Positions 1-9,256 of a stretch of DNA of 58,280 nt are shown piece after piece. The notes under the pieces were generated by a model, which did no database searches, had not been told where the DNA came from, and saw nothing but the letters and a program-made list of their open reading frames with translations. Where the stretch lies: assembly GCA_902586695.1 (NCBI GenBank), contig CACIIL010000005.1, positions 1-58,280 on the forward strand. The letters are read 5' to 3'. This DNA comes from an uncultured Alphaproteobacteria bacterium (GTDB lineage: Bacteria; Pseudomonadota; Alphaproteobacteria; HIMB59; GCA-002718135). Position 1 is the stretch's first letter. The number at the start of each line of letters is the position of its first letter. The position numbers and the translations under genes are program-made.

Positions 1-1
1 T

Positions 2-409
2 GAAAAATTAGATTCTTTTGATAGATTTTTTGAAAAAATTATTAAAGAAATAAATCAAGAAAATAAAGAAATAGAAACTATAATTAAAGATTTTGAAAAA
101 GAGTTTAATTCTTTTAGCGATGTCTCTAATGTTAAAAAACCATTAAAGAAAGCTAGGAAGTTACTAAAGAAAAACTTTAATAATAAAAATGAAGCAATTG
201 AACTTATTATTGAATCTAGGATTATTTTGAATGAAGAAATTGAATGGCGACTACATGGGAAAAAATTATTTTTAAATGATTTAATAAAATTAATTGAAAG
301 TGGTAAAGAAACTTTTGCATTAAGAAAACAAGATCAATTAAATCGTGAGCAAGCGTTATATCTAGCGAGATGTAAATCTAAACCTAATGATATATCTTTA
401 TATTTTTAA
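2..409 (+). CDS. Unrecognised protein, C-terminal part (5' end outside window)
   Basis: The frame is open from base 2 to a TAA at 407-409, giving about 135 residues of a protein whose start lies upstream of the window. An internal ATG at 227 is not a convincing start, because the frame upstream is equally open and has the same codon character. The visible part is rich in Lys, Glu, Asn and Ile and looks largely helical. Its last 60 residues contain motifs such as IEWRLHGKKLFLNDL and REQALYLARCKSKP. I do not recognise the family. The 3' end overlaps the convergent methyltransferase gene by 4 bases. No signal or membrane segment is visible in this part. Confidence 0.6.
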   Translation, partial: EKLDSFDRFFEKIIKEINQENKEIETIIKDFEKEFNSFSDVSNVKKPLKKARKLLKKNFNNKNEAIELIIESRIILNEEIEWRLHGKKLFLNDLIKLIESGKETFALRKQDQLNREQALYLARCKSKPNDISLYF

Positions 410-1521
410 ATAATTTTTTCTATATCCATAATTACATGAACATAGTCCATAGAATGTCCTTCTGGATTGTTTGATACTTCATCAATGTACAAATCATAAA
501 ATTTATCAACTATTTCATTAACTTCCTTTGCAGTTCTATTAATTAATGCATTTTTAAAAACAGTCTCAGACCAACTTCTCATAGTGGGAATTAAAGTATT
601 TGCATAATCGTTAGACGACATAGATTCTTTATTATTTAAATAATAAGTTTTATATGGGCAATCTGTTATCATTGTTTCACATGATTTTAATATTAAACCA
701 GATTTTGAAACTAGAGAATCTTTGTCATCAAATGGTTTCTTAAATTCTTCAATAGTTCGATAATGTTGAGTGAATGTTGCATTAATAAATTCTTGATTGG
801 TAATTATGCCTTTATCTTGAAGATATTTCCAGTTCTTAGCAAAATTATCAAACATGACTTTTCCACCCGTATTACCTAGGCATCTTCCCTGCTCATCTAT
901 ACCAAAATTAATGCATACAAATCTTCCTCCATTAATTAATTCTTTGGATCTATTTAATAATATAATTTCCCAATCTTTATGAGCTTGATCTTTAAATAAT
1001 TGTTTTTCACGTTCATTAGCTCCAGTCATGTGGACGTGGTTCTCAATTAAGCAAGGTCTTTCAGAAACATAATGCATTGCAGTAGCTGAAAAACCTAAAT
1101 TTAAAGAATTATTTGACATTAATTGATCATGAAAACCAGTTCCACAACCATGAACGTAAATATTTGAAAAGTTTTTTTGAAAAGCAAACTTAGTATTTCC
1201 TTCCATTCCTTGCATAATCTTAAAAAGTGTAGAAAAATCATTTGAAGCTAAATCAGTATACAAAATTTCTATTTGTCTATCGTCTCCTTTTTCTCTAATT
1301 AATTTTATAATATTACTCCACATCTCTTGACTAGTTCCACCGTCAGCACTTCCAAAATCTGCAAATCTTAAAATATCTTTTGAGGGAATAGTTTTAATTG
1401 CTTCTTCAATTACTTTTTGAGTTTTATCAATAGCATTTTTTGCTCCTGCTGTTTTAGCAGAATAATAACCTGATCCTTTCATTGATAAACTAGATTGAGT
1501 ATTTAAATAATTATTGTTCAT
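406..1521 (-). CDS. SABATH-family SAM-dependent carboxyl methyltransferase
   Basis: A 371-residue protein resembling the Methyltransf_7/SABATH family, best known from plant enzymes that O-methylate the carboxyl groups of salicylate, jasmonate or indole-acetate. Visible family landmarks are a GSGYYSAKTAG segment at residues 17-27 (the SAM/substrate-proximal N-terminal motif), the glycine-rich SAM loop FADFGSADGGTS at 53-64, YTDLASNDFSTLF at 88-100 (plant consensus NDLPxNDFNxLF) and the acceptor-site strand LGFSATAMHYVSERP at 142-156. The plant Ser-x-Ser-x-x-Trp motif is changed to Ala-Thr-Ala-Met-His-Tyr, so the substrate cannot be read by analogy. No signal peptide is visible, so it is probably cytosolic. 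It stands alone, 35 bases upstream of the parC end and convergent with the unknown gene on its other side. Confidence 0.85.
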   Translation of the reverse strand: MNNNYLNTQSSLSMKGSGYYSAKTAGAKNAIDKTQKVIEEAIKTIPSKDILRFADFGSADGGTSQEMWSNIIKLIREKGDDRQIEILYTDLASNDFSTLFKIMQGMEGNTKFAFQKNFSNIYVHGCGTGFHDQLMSNNSLNLGFSATAMHYVSERPCLIENHVHMTGANEREKQLFKDQAHKDWEIILLNRSKELINGGRFVCINFGIDEQGRCLGNTGGKVMFDNFAKNWKYLQDKGIITNQEFINATFTQHYRTIEEFKKPFDDKDSLVSKSGLILKSCETMITDCPYKTYYLNNKESMSSNDYANTLIPTMRSWSETVFKNALINRTAKEVNEIVDKFYDLYIDEVSNNPEGHSMDYVHVIMDIEKII

Positions 1522-1556
1522 AAGATTAAAACATTTAAAGGAATTAGAATAATAAG

Positions 1557-3749
1557 TTAACTGTTAAATTTAAGATTTTTATTAAATCCTTTAGGTATTT
1601 TTTTTCCTACTTGAGCTCTTTTACCAATCCAGAAATCAATATCTTTTAAACTTTTTAATTTTGAACCTTTATTCCAAAAAAGACCTTCCTTAAGATCAAA
1701 TAAAGAAGTATCAATAATACAATCTTTTTCCTTAATTTTCATTAATTGAACCCCGGCTCCTTTATTTAAGGTTGGTAATATTGATGTATCAAAAATAAGT
1801 AATTTTTGATTTTTTGAAGTCATAGCAAGATGATCATTTTTATAATGATGTACATTTAAAAGTTCATCATTATTTTTCAGATTAATTATATTTTTACCTT
1901 TTTTTTGATTAGTAATCATATTTTCTGATATCGAAATAAAACCTTTGCCAAATTTAGTAATAAAGATTAATTTTTCTTGAGTATTTGCATTAAAAACAGC
2001 AATTAATTTTTCATCTACACCAACATTTACGAGTTCAATGTAAGATTTGGGGTTAGCTTTACCTCCAGGTAATAAATTTGGATCCAAAGTCATTACTTTA
2101 CCTGAAGATAAAAAAAGAAGTAGCTTATGATTGGATGAGACTGGAATAGCCTTACTAATATCATTATTATTCTCTTTATTATTATCAGAATAATCTTTTA
2201 CTTTTTTAAGAAGATTATTTTTGCTTAATAAAACATTAAATTTCTCAATTTCAGTAAATTCATCAATTTTAATATCTAAATCATAATCATCATTAGTATT
2301 AACTATACTTCTTCGTAATTTTATATTTTCATCTAATGAATCAGTTATATCGTTTGTTTCTTTCATTATAAATTTGTTAAGATAATGTTCATTATTTATT
2401 AGTTTTTTTAAATTAGTATTTAATTCTTTTAATTTTTTAATTTCTTTATTTATATTAAATTCATCTAATTTTTTTAAAGAACCTAATCTCATATTTAGAA
2501 TAGCATCAGCTTGAATTTCTAATAATTTAAAAACTTTAATAATTTCTTTTTTTGGATCTTCTTTATTTCGTATAATTTTTATAATTTTATCTAAATTGGC
2601 AAATACAATTAAATAGCCTTTTAATATTTCTAATCTTTGATTATTTTTATTAATATTAAATTTAGATTTTCTCTTAATTGTAGTTTTTCTAAAATCTATA
2701 AATTGAGAGAGTATGGACTTTAAACCCAATTGCTTAGGTATGCGTCCTTTATCAAGAACATTAAAATTACAAGAATATTTTACAGATAAATCAGTTAATT
2801 TAAAACATAAATCAACTAATTTATTTTTATCAATATTTCTATTTTTTGGCTTAAGAATAATTCTAATATTTTCATCTGATTCATCTCTTACATCATCAAG
2901 TGGTAATTTTTTTAAATTTATAAGGTTAGCCAGCTGTTCTATAATTTTAATTTTATTAACTTGGAAAGGAATTTCAGTAATAACTATTTCATACATTCCA
3001 TTTTTAATTTTTTCATCATGCCATTTTGATTTTATTAAAAAAGATCCGAACCCTTTTTTATATATATTTTTCTTTTCTTTAGGATTTAAAATTATTTCTC
3101 CACCTGTAGGCAAATCTGGTCCTTTAATATGCTTTATCAATTCAGAGTCAGAAGAATTAGGTTTTTTTATAAGCTGAATTATACATTCATTTAATTCTGA
3201 TAAATTATGTGGTGGGATATTTGTAGCCATTCCTACAGCTATACCAGAGGCACCATTCAATAGGATATTTGGTAACTTAGATGGAAGAACATCTGGTTCT
3301 AAGTTTTGGCCATCATAATTTTCACTAAAAGTAGTAGAGTCCTCTTCAATTCCATCGAAAAATAATTCTGTTATTTCCTCAAGTCTAGCTTCAGTATATC
3401 GCATAGCAGCTGCATTATCTCCATCTATATTTCCAAAATTACCTTGTCCTTCTATAAGCGTAACTCTTGAAGAAAAGTCTTGAGCCATTCTGACTAAACT
3501 TTGATAAATAGCCTGATCTCCATGAGGGTGAAATTTACCCATTACATCACCTACTATTCTTGCAGATTTTTTAAATGATGAATTATTAAAAAGTTTTAGA
3601 AGATACATAGAATATATTATTCTTCTATGTACTGGTTTCAAACCATCTCTCAAATCAGGAAGGGATCTAGAAATGATTGTAGATACAGCATAAGACAGGT
3701 ACCTAGTTTTTAGAATATCATTAATATTATCTTTTATTATATTTTTCAT
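1557..3749 (-). CDS. parC: DNA topoisomerase IV subunit A
   Basis: A 730-residue GyrA/ParC-type subunit that breaks and rejoins DNA through a catalytic tyrosine; with ParE it decatenates daughter chromosomes. The N-terminus has SRSLPDLRDGLKPVHRRI at about residues 27-44. The quinolone-pocket region GDVMGKFHPHGDQAIYQ is at 67-83, and the active-site Tyr118 lies in AAMRYTEARL. A coiled-coil tower region follows at roughly 350-470. The C-terminal third has weak blades and lacks the clear GyrA-box, which favours ParC over GyrA, as do its length and its position next to recO-era-rnc as in other alphaproteobacteria. It is the last gene of the minus-strand run, one base after recO. Confidence 0.9.
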   Translation of the reverse strand: MKNIIKDNINDILKTRYLSYAVSTIISRSLPDLRDGLKPVHRRIIYSMYLLKLFNNSSFKKSARIVGDVMGKFHPHGDQAIYQSLVRMAQDFSSRVTLIEGQGNFGNIDGDNAAAMRYTEARLEEITELFFDGIEEDSTTFSENYDGQNLEPDVLPSKLPNILLNGASGIAVGMATNIPPHNLSELNECIIQLIKKPNSSDSELIKHIKGPDLPTGGEIILNPKEKKNIYKKGFGSFLIKSKWHDEKIKNGMYEIVITEIPFQVNKIKIIEQLANLINLKKLPLDDVRDESDENIRIILKPKNRNIDKNKLVDLCFKLTDLSVKYSCNFNVLDKGRIPKQLGLKSILSQFIDFRKTTIKRKSKFNINKNNQRLEILKGYLIVFANLDKIIKIIRNKEDPKKEIIKVFKLLEIQADAILNMRLGSLKKLDEFNINKEIKKLKELNTNLKKLINNEHYLNKFIMKETNDITDSLDENIKLRRSIVNTNDDYDLDIKIDEFTEIEKFNVLLSKNNLLKKVKDYSDNNKENNNDISKAIPVSSNHKLLLFLSSGKVMTLDPNLLPGGKANPKSYIELVNVGVDEKLIAVFNANTQEKLIFITKFGKGFISISENMITNQKKGKNIINLKNNDELLNVHHYKNDHLAMTSKNQKLLIFDTSILPTLNKGAGVQLMKIKEKDCIIDTSLFDLKEGLFWNKGSKLKSLKDIDFWIGKRAQVGKKIPKGFNKNLKFNS

Positions 3750-3750
3750 A

Positions 3751-4452
3751 TTATTTATTTAAATAGCTTAAGATAAGTTTTTTAAATTTAAGATAATTTA
3801 CTGGTATATTATAATTTATATTATTTAAATGATGATTTTGGATAATAATTTCGAAAATTTTAAATAAAGAGTTTGCATTCTTTGAGTTTATTTTTTCTAA
3901 TTTATAAAGTAATTGATGGGGAAATTTAATTGAATTTGAACTTAAAGATTCTTCAAATTGCAGAGTTTCTAAATTTAAAAAATTTTTACTTAAATTTTTC
4001 TTATAATCAATATCATACCCAATTAATTTTAATAAATTAAGCAAATATAAAAAATAATCAATAATCCATTTTTCTTTATTAGAAAGTAAAACGATCATTT
4101 TCTCTGACAATTTAAATATTCCATCAATTCTTTGACCTTCAATTATTGATATATTTAATAAAGATACAATTGATAATAAGCAATGCAACTTATACTTATC
4201 ATTAAAAATATTAAAAAAATAAGGTTTTGTTAATTCGGCTGAAATATTATTTGGGAAATTGTTATTTTTATTATTGATAATAACATTAAAGAAATAACCG
4301 ATCTGATAAATATTTTTCTTCTTCTTAGAAGATCCTCCAAAACTTATTCCAGTCAATATTTCATCATTATGTGTTAGAAATTTTACATACAAATTATTTT
4401 CTGATGATAATTTGCTAAATAGTAAAATTGCTCTTTCCTTTTTTTCAATCAT
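3751..4452 (-). CDS. recO: DNA repair protein RecO
   Basis: A 233-residue protein of the length and layout of RecO, which anneals strands and loads RecA with RecR in gap repair. The N-terminal OB-fold region has the family pattern ERAILLFSKLSSENNLYVKFL and TGISFGGSSKKKK. The rest is a poorly conserved helical domain. I see no Cys4 zinc motif, which is absent from many RecO proteins. The start ATG overlaps the era stop as ATGA, indicating translational coupling. The assignment rests on the N-terminal motif, the length and the invariant era-recO neighbourhood. Confidence 0.85.
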   Translation of the reverse strand: MIEKKERAILLFSKLSSENNLYVKFLTHNDEILTGISFGGSSKKKKNIYQIGYFFNVIINNKNNNFPNNISAELTKPYFFNIFNDKYKLHCLLSIVSLLNISIIEGQRIDGIFKLSEKMIVLLSNKEKWIIDYFLYLLNLLKLIGYDIDYKKNLSKNFLNLETLQFEESLSSNSIKFPHQLLYKLEKINSKNANSLFKIFEIIIQNHHLNNINYNIPVNYLKFKKLILSYLNK

Positions 4453-5291
4453 TTATGAATAATTTCAAGATATAAGTGTATTTTGCTTTTAAAGATTTGG
4501 CTGATTTTTTTTTGACACTTTTCTCTTATTCTCTTAATCATTTCGCCCTTTTTACCTAATATTATTTTTTTATATCTTATTTCATTAATTATAATCTTTT
4601 GTTTAATTTTTATATCTTTGTTTTTTAAAATCTTAAAAGTGACAATCTCTATATTTACATTATAGGGTATTTCTTTGTGAAGATGTTCAAGAATAGTTTC
4701 CCTTAATAATTCATTTATAATAAATTCTTCATTTTTATTAGTAATTTCATCTTTTTTAAAAATCCATTCAGAATTATATGAATACTTATTAATTTCTTCT
4801 AATAACTTATTTATACCCTTATTTTTTTTAGCAGAAATACTGATAAAGAACTCTATCTTATATTTTGATTCAATATCTTTAATAATAGGAAGAAGTTTTT
4901 TAGATGAGATTAAATCAATCTTATTAAAAACAATTATAATTTTTTTATTAGTATCTATCAATATATCTAGTTGATTATTCAAAAAATTAAAATTAATTCT
5001 ATTGGAATCAATTAAATATAAAATTAAATCTGAATTGTTTATTCCATTCCAAAAATTTGTTTTAAGAATTTTTGATTGGTTATTAATTGGTTTTATAAAA
5101 TTAGAACCTGGAGTATCATAAAATAATAATTGAGTTTCTTTTAAATTTTTAACACCTAAAATAAGATCTTTAGTTGTATTGACTTTTTTATTTTGAATTG
5201 AAATTTTTTCACCTACAATTTGATTTATTAAAGTGGATTTTCCAGCATTAGTTTTTCCAACTATTGCAATCTTTAAAATTTTATTTTTCAT
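4449..5291 (-). CDS. era: GTPase Era
   Basis: A 280-residue GTPase that binds the 3' end of 16S rRNA and acts in 30S ribosome maturation. The G1 motif GKTNAGKS is at residues 12-19, the G3 motif DTPG at 59-62 and the G4 motif NKID at 123-126. A C-terminal KH domain with the GKKG loop (around residue 247) sits at roughly 205-280. The expected family length is about 300 residues. It lies in a tightly packed rnc-era-recO-parC run, overlapping rnc by 11 bases and recO by 4. Co-location with rnc, another rRNA-processing gene, is conserved in bacteria. Confidence 0.95.
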   Translation of the reverse strand: MKNKILKIAIVGKTNAGKSTLINQIVGEKISIQNKKVNTTKDLILGVKNLKETQLLFYDTPGSNFIKPINNQSKILKTNFWNGINNSDLILYLIDSNRINFNFLNNQLDILIDTNKKIIIVFNKIDLISSKKLLPIIKDIESKYKIEFFISISAKKNKGINKLLEEINKYSYNSEWIFKKDEITNKNEEFIINELLRETILEHLHKEIPYNVNIEIVTFKILKNKDIKIKQKIIINEIRYKKIILGKKGEMIKRIREKCQKKISQIFKSKIHLYLEIIHK

Positions 5292-5976
5292 TTAATAATT
5301 TTAATGCAATATTTGCTGCATTTTTTTCAGCCTCTCTTATTGATGGCCCTACACCTTTTATTTTTTTTATGTTTAATACTTTAAGCAAAACTGTAAAAGT
5401 TGGTGAGTGAGGAGGACCCTCTTTTTTAATTAAACTATAATTTGGAATTTTTTTAGATTTCTGTTGTGAAAGTTCTTGCAATTTAGTTTTTGGATCTTGC
5501 ATATTAAGATCATCAATATTTAAATAGGGTCCCCAAGTTGATTTTATAAATTTTTTAGCAGAAATAAACCCTCCATCTAGATAAATTGCACCAATTAGTG
5601 CCTCAATAGAGTCTGCCAAAATAGAAATATTCATTTTTACATTTTGCTTATGTGAAAATTTTAAAAAATTATCTATTTTTAAATCAATTGAAATCTTATA
5701 TAAAAAATTCTTCTGGACTAAATATGACAATTTTTTTGATAAGTCACCTTCGTTATTTTTATTAAATTTCTTGAATATGATTGATGATATGGCTAAACCA
5801 AGTACTCTATCACCTAAAAATTCTAATCTTTCAAAATCACTTGTTTCATTTAAGTAATTTTTTTTCTTTTCAGAAATATAACTAGGATGAATCAACGAAT
5901 TGATCAGATATTGCTTATTCTTAAAAGAATAATCGATATGATTTTCAAATTTAGTAATTTTTATTTTTGATATCAT
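5281..5976 (-). CDS. rnc: Ribonuclease III
   Basis: A 231-residue double-stranded-RNA endonuclease that processes rRNA precursors. The signature ERLEFLGDRVLGL at residues 49-61 carries the metal-binding Glu and Asp residues, and the second metal site is in DSIEALIGAIYLDGG (about 122-136). A dsRNA-binding domain begins at DPKTKLQELSQ (about 161) and runs to the end. The start ATG overlaps the lepB stop (ATGA). Catalytic residues all appear intact. Confidence 0.95.
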   Translation of the reverse strand: MISKIKITKFENHIDYSFKNKQYLINSLIHPSYISEKKKNYLNETSDFERLEFLGDRVLGLAISSIIFKKFNKNNEGDLSKKLSYLVQKNFLYKISIDLKIDNFLKFSHKQNVKMNISILADSIEALIGAIYLDGGFISAKKFIKSTWGPYLNIDDLNMQDPKTKLQELSQQKSKKIPNYSLIKKEGPPHSPTFTVLLKVLNIKKIKGVGPSIREAEKNAANIALKLLNEK

Positions 5977-6704
5977 TTAATAATTTTAAAAATTCTCTCA
6001 TTCCTAATAGCTTTTGGCCATTTCCATATTTGTATAAATCTTGAATTTTCAAGAGAGAAAAAAACAAATCTAGCTTTACCAACTAAATTTTCAAAAGGTA
6101 TGAAACCTACTGTTTGTTTAAATCTACTATCTTGAGAATTATCTCGATTATCACCCATAACAAAAAAATGACCATCTGGAACGATATATAATTCTGTGTT
6201 ATCAGCAATACCATTATCAACTATATCTAAAACTGCAAAATTTAATTCTTTATGATATTCAATATATTTCCTAATCCTTTTAATTGAAGTATTATTATCA
6301 TTATCTATAAAATCATTTGTTTTTTTTCTAAAAATTTTTTCACCATTTAATATAATTTCACCATTAATAACTTTAATTTTATCTCCAGGTAGTCCTATTA
6401 CTCTTTTAATATAATCAGTTCTATTATCTTCAGGAGTTTTAAAAACTACAATATCACCTCTTTTTGGAGATTGTGAAAATATTTTTTTGGAAATAATAGG
6501 TATAGAGAATGGAAGTGAATGTTTTGAATAACCGTAAGACCATTTTGATACAAAAATAAAATCACCAACTAGCAAATTAGGTTTCATAGAGCCAGAAGGA
6601 ATATTGAAGGGCTCAGCTATGAATGAACGTATCAATAAAGCTATTAATACTGCCAAAGAGATTGATTTAATATTACTTAAAAAATTATTTTTTTTTGTTT
6701 CCAT
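5973..6704 (-). CDS. lepB: Signal peptidase I
   Basis: A type I signal peptidase anchored in the inner membrane that removes signal peptides from exported proteins. I place the start at the ATG at 6704 (METKKNNF), giving 243 residues. An upstream in-frame ATG at 6743 would add 13 residues deep inside acpS and is less likely. A transmembrane segment spans about residues 12-30. The catalytic serine is Ser39 in IPSGSMKP, the general-base lysine lies in DYIKRVIGLPGDK, and the family box GDNRDNSQDSR is present. The gene overlaps acpS by 20 bases and rnc by 4. Confidence 0.93.
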   Translation of the reverse strand: METKKNNFLSNIKSISLAVLIALLIRSFIAEPFNIPSGSMKPNLLVGDFIFVSKWSYGYSKHSLPFSIPIISKKIFSQSPKRGDIVVFKTPEDNRTDYIKRVIGLPGDKIKVINGEIILNGEKIFRKKTNDFIDNDNNTSIKRIRKYIEYHKELNFAVLDIVDNGIADNTELYIVPDGHFFVMGDNRDNSQDSRFKQTVGFIPFENLVGKARFVFFSLENSRFIQIWKWPKAIRNERIFKIIK

Positions 6705-7083
6705 ATATAATAACGTTTGCAATAGCATAATTTTTTTCATCACTTAATGAAACTTCAATTGAAAATTCTTTATTCTTTACTAAAACTTCAAGAAACTTAA
6801 GAGCATTATTGTGCAATTTGATTATAGGCTTACCAAATTTATTATTCTGCACTTCTATATCTTTCCAAAAAACACCTCTGGCCAAACCAGTGCCAAGTGC
6901 TTTAGCACAAGCTTCTTTTGCAGCATATCTTTTTGCATAAGATTCGACTGATTTTACTCTTGATTCAGATTTTTTAATTTCTCCTGAATGAAAACATTTT
7001 TTTTTAAATCTAAAGTTGTATTTACTAATAGTGTTTCTAATTCTTCTAACATCAATTATATCAATTCCATTACCAATTATCAT
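6685..7083 (-). CDS. acpS: Holo-[acyl-carrier-protein] synthase
   Basis: A 132-residue phosphopantetheinyl transferase that activates acyl carrier protein for fatty-acid and lipid A synthesis. The magnesium-binding Asp8 lies in GNGIDIIDVRRI, and the second site is in YAAKEACAKALGTG at about 52-65. Length is typical. It sits between relA and lepB. In many alphaproteobacteria pdxJ lies at this point between relA and acpS; here only a 2-base gap remains. Confidence 0.93.
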   Translation of the reverse strand: MIIGNGIDIIDVRRIRNTISKYNFRFKKKCFHSGEIKKSESRVKSVESYAKRYAAKEACAKALGTGLARGVFWKDIEVQNNKFGKPIIKLHNNALKFLEVLVKNKEFSIEVSLSDEKNYAIANVIIYGNKKK

Positions 7084-7085
7084 TT

Positions 7086-9209
7086 TTAACCTTTAATTCT
7101 CTCTAGGGAAGATACTTCAGAAACCAACCTCAGTGCTGCAATAATATTTTTAAGATGATTTGCATCCCTTACCTCAATATCTATTATAATTTCAAAAAAA
7201 TCAATTTTTCTAATAGAAAAATTAATATTTGAAATATTACCATTATTCTTTGCAATTACAGTTGTTACTTTTCCTAAACTTCCGGGTTGATTTTTTAAAA
7301 CTACACCTATTCTTGCATTAGATATACTTTTACTATTATTGGAATTATCCCATGTAATATTTATCCATCTTTCAGGATCATCTGAATAAGAAGCTAAAGT
7401 CTCACATTCAATTGTATGAACTGCTACACCAATTCCAGCTGTCATAATGCCAACTATAGTATCTCCTTTAATTGGCGAACAGCAACCTGCTAGATGGTAT
7501 GACATCCCTGCAGTCAAACCTTTCAAACGAATAGTATTTTCGGATTTAAGTTCAAATTTTTTTGGAGTTTTATAATTAATCTCAGGATATATTCTTTTTA
7601 TAACTGAAAATGGTGTTAGCTTGCCTGCTCCTACCATTTCATATAAATCTTCTAAATCATTTAAATTAAATTCCTTTTTAATCTTGTTTGAAGTTGATTC
7701 ATTTAAATCATAGTTTTCTTTAGTAAAAAATGCATTTAGAATTTCTTTGCCAAATATAATATATTCTGCCCTTTTCTTAGATCTAAAAAATCTTCTAATT
7801 TGTGATTTTACTCTAGAAGTTACAGCAAATCTCTCCCATAATGGAGAAGGTTGAGACTCTTCAGAAGTAATTATTTCTATTTGATCTCCATTTTTTAAAA
7901 TTGTTTTTAAAGGTTGCAATTTTTCATTAATTTTAGCACCTACACATTTATCTCCAATTTGAGTGTGAATAGCATAAGCAAAATCAATTGGTGTAGCTTT
8001 AGTTGGCAGTTCAATTAAATCTCCTTTAGGAGTAAATACATATATCTCGTCTTTAAAAACACTTATTTTTGAATTTTCAATTAATTCATCTTGATTTGCA
8101 GAAGAATTCATTAAATCAACTAAATCATGCATCCATTTGTATTCTTTAGTGTCTTTTTCTTTAATACTTTTTGGGTCTTTATACTTCCAATGAGCAGCAA
8201 CTCCAAAATCTGCTATTTGATTCATTACATTTGATCGAAATTGAATTTCAATTTTTTTATTTTTAGGCCCCATAACTGAAGTGTGTAGAGCTCTATATCC
8301 ATTTGATTTTGGCGAAGATATAAAATCTTTAAACCTACCCTGAATGTAAGGGAATCTTCGATGTATTATTCCTAAACATCTATAACATTCTCTCGTAGAA
8401 TTCGTAATAATTCTAAAAGCCATAATATCTGATAGTTGCTCAAATGAAATATTTTTATTTTTAATTTTATTCCAAATAGAATATGCGGACTTAATTCTTC
8501 CTTCAATTTTACAATTTAAATCTTCATTTAAAAAGATTTTTTTTAATTCATACCTAATTTCATCAATTATATTTTCATCATTTGAATTAAGGTAATTTAA
8601 CCTATCTATAACTGATTTTCTTGCATCAGGATTAATGGATTGAAAAGATAAATCTTCCAATTCATCTTGCCATTGTTTCATGCCCAATCTTTGTGCCAGA
8701 GGTGCAAATATTTCTAATGTCTCCATTGAAATATTAATTTTTTTGCTATCATCTTTTATAAAGTCAATTGTTCTCATATTATGTAATCTATCTGCTAATT
8801 TAATTAAAATTACTCTAATATCCTTTGAAGCTGCTAAAATTAACTTTCTATAATTTTCTCCAAGTTTTTGTTTATTTATTTTAAGTGAGAATTTACTAAT
8901 TTTTGTTAAACCTTGAACTAACTCTGAAATCTGTATACCAAAAGTATTTGAAATTTCGTTAATTGATATATCCGTATCTTCTATAGTATCATGTAATAGT
9001 CCTGCGGCAATTGCAGAAGCATCTAATTTTATAGAAGTTAATATCTTTGCTACTTCTATTGGATGAGTAATAAAAGGATCTCCTGATTTTCTAAGCTGGT
9101 CTCTGTGCGCATTTTCACTAAAATTAATTGCACTAGCAATTATATTTTTTTCATTTTCATTAAAATAAGTAGTTAATTTTTCTAGATCTCTAATTTGTTC
9201 ATTTATCAT
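7086..9209 (-). CDS. relA: Bifunctional (p)ppGpp synthetase/hydrolase (RelA/SpoT)
   Basis: A 707-residue long RSH enzyme controlling the stringent response. The N-terminal HD hydrolase domain has its His-Asp pair at 73-74 (LLHDTIEDT) and other metal ligands at AHRDQLRKSG and NMRTID. A synthetase domain follows, with KSAYSIWNKI, DIMAFRII and PKSNGYRALHT. A TGS domain (YVFTPKGDLIELP) lies near residue 390, and a C-terminal ACT domain starts near 625. The intact HD site argues for a bifunctional Rel/SpoT-type enzyme, which in alphaproteobacteria is usually the only long RSH. It lies 47 bases downstream of rpoZ. Confidence 0.93.
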   Translation of the reverse strand: MINEQIRDLEKLTTYFNENEKNIIASAINFSENAHRDQLRKSGDPFITHPIEVAKILTSIKLDASAIAAGLLHDTIEDTDISINEISNTFGIQISELVQGLTKISKFSLKINKQKLGENYRKLILAASKDIRVILIKLADRLHNMRTIDFIKDDSKKINISMETLEIFAPLAQRLGMKQWQDELEDLSFQSINPDARKSVIDRLNYLNSNDENIIDEIRYELKKIFLNEDLNCKIEGRIKSAYSIWNKIKNKNISFEQLSDIMAFRIITNSTRECYRCLGIIHRRFPYIQGRFKDFISSPKSNGYRALHTSVMGPKNKKIEIQFRSNVMNQIADFGVAAHWKYKDPKSIKEKDTKEYKWMHDLVDLMNSSANQDELIENSKISVFKDEIYVFTPKGDLIELPTKATPIDFAYAIHTQIGDKCVGAKINEKLQPLKTILKNGDQIEIITSEESQPSPLWERFAVTSRVKSQIRRFFRSKKRAEYIIFGKEILNAFFTKENYDLNESTSNKIKKEFNLNDLEDLYEMVGAGKLTPFSVIKRIYPEINYKTPKKFELKSENTIRLKGLTAGMSYHLAGCCSPIKGDTIVGIMTAGIGVAVHTIECETLASYSDDPERWINITWDNSNNSKSISNARIGVVLKNQPGSLGKVTTVIAKNNGNISNINFSIRKIDFFEIIIDIEVRDANHLKNIIAALRLVSEVSSLERIKG

Positions 9210-9256
9210 TAGAAGGATGTTATATTAGAGCAAAAGCGAGATACTAATATTGAAAT

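Noticed and set aside
2713-3177. Open frame of 154 codons on the plus strand inside parC
   Set aside because: It lies fully antisense to the conserved parC breakage-rejoining region; the translation is hydrophobic with no family pattern, as expected for the antisense of AT-rich coding DNA.
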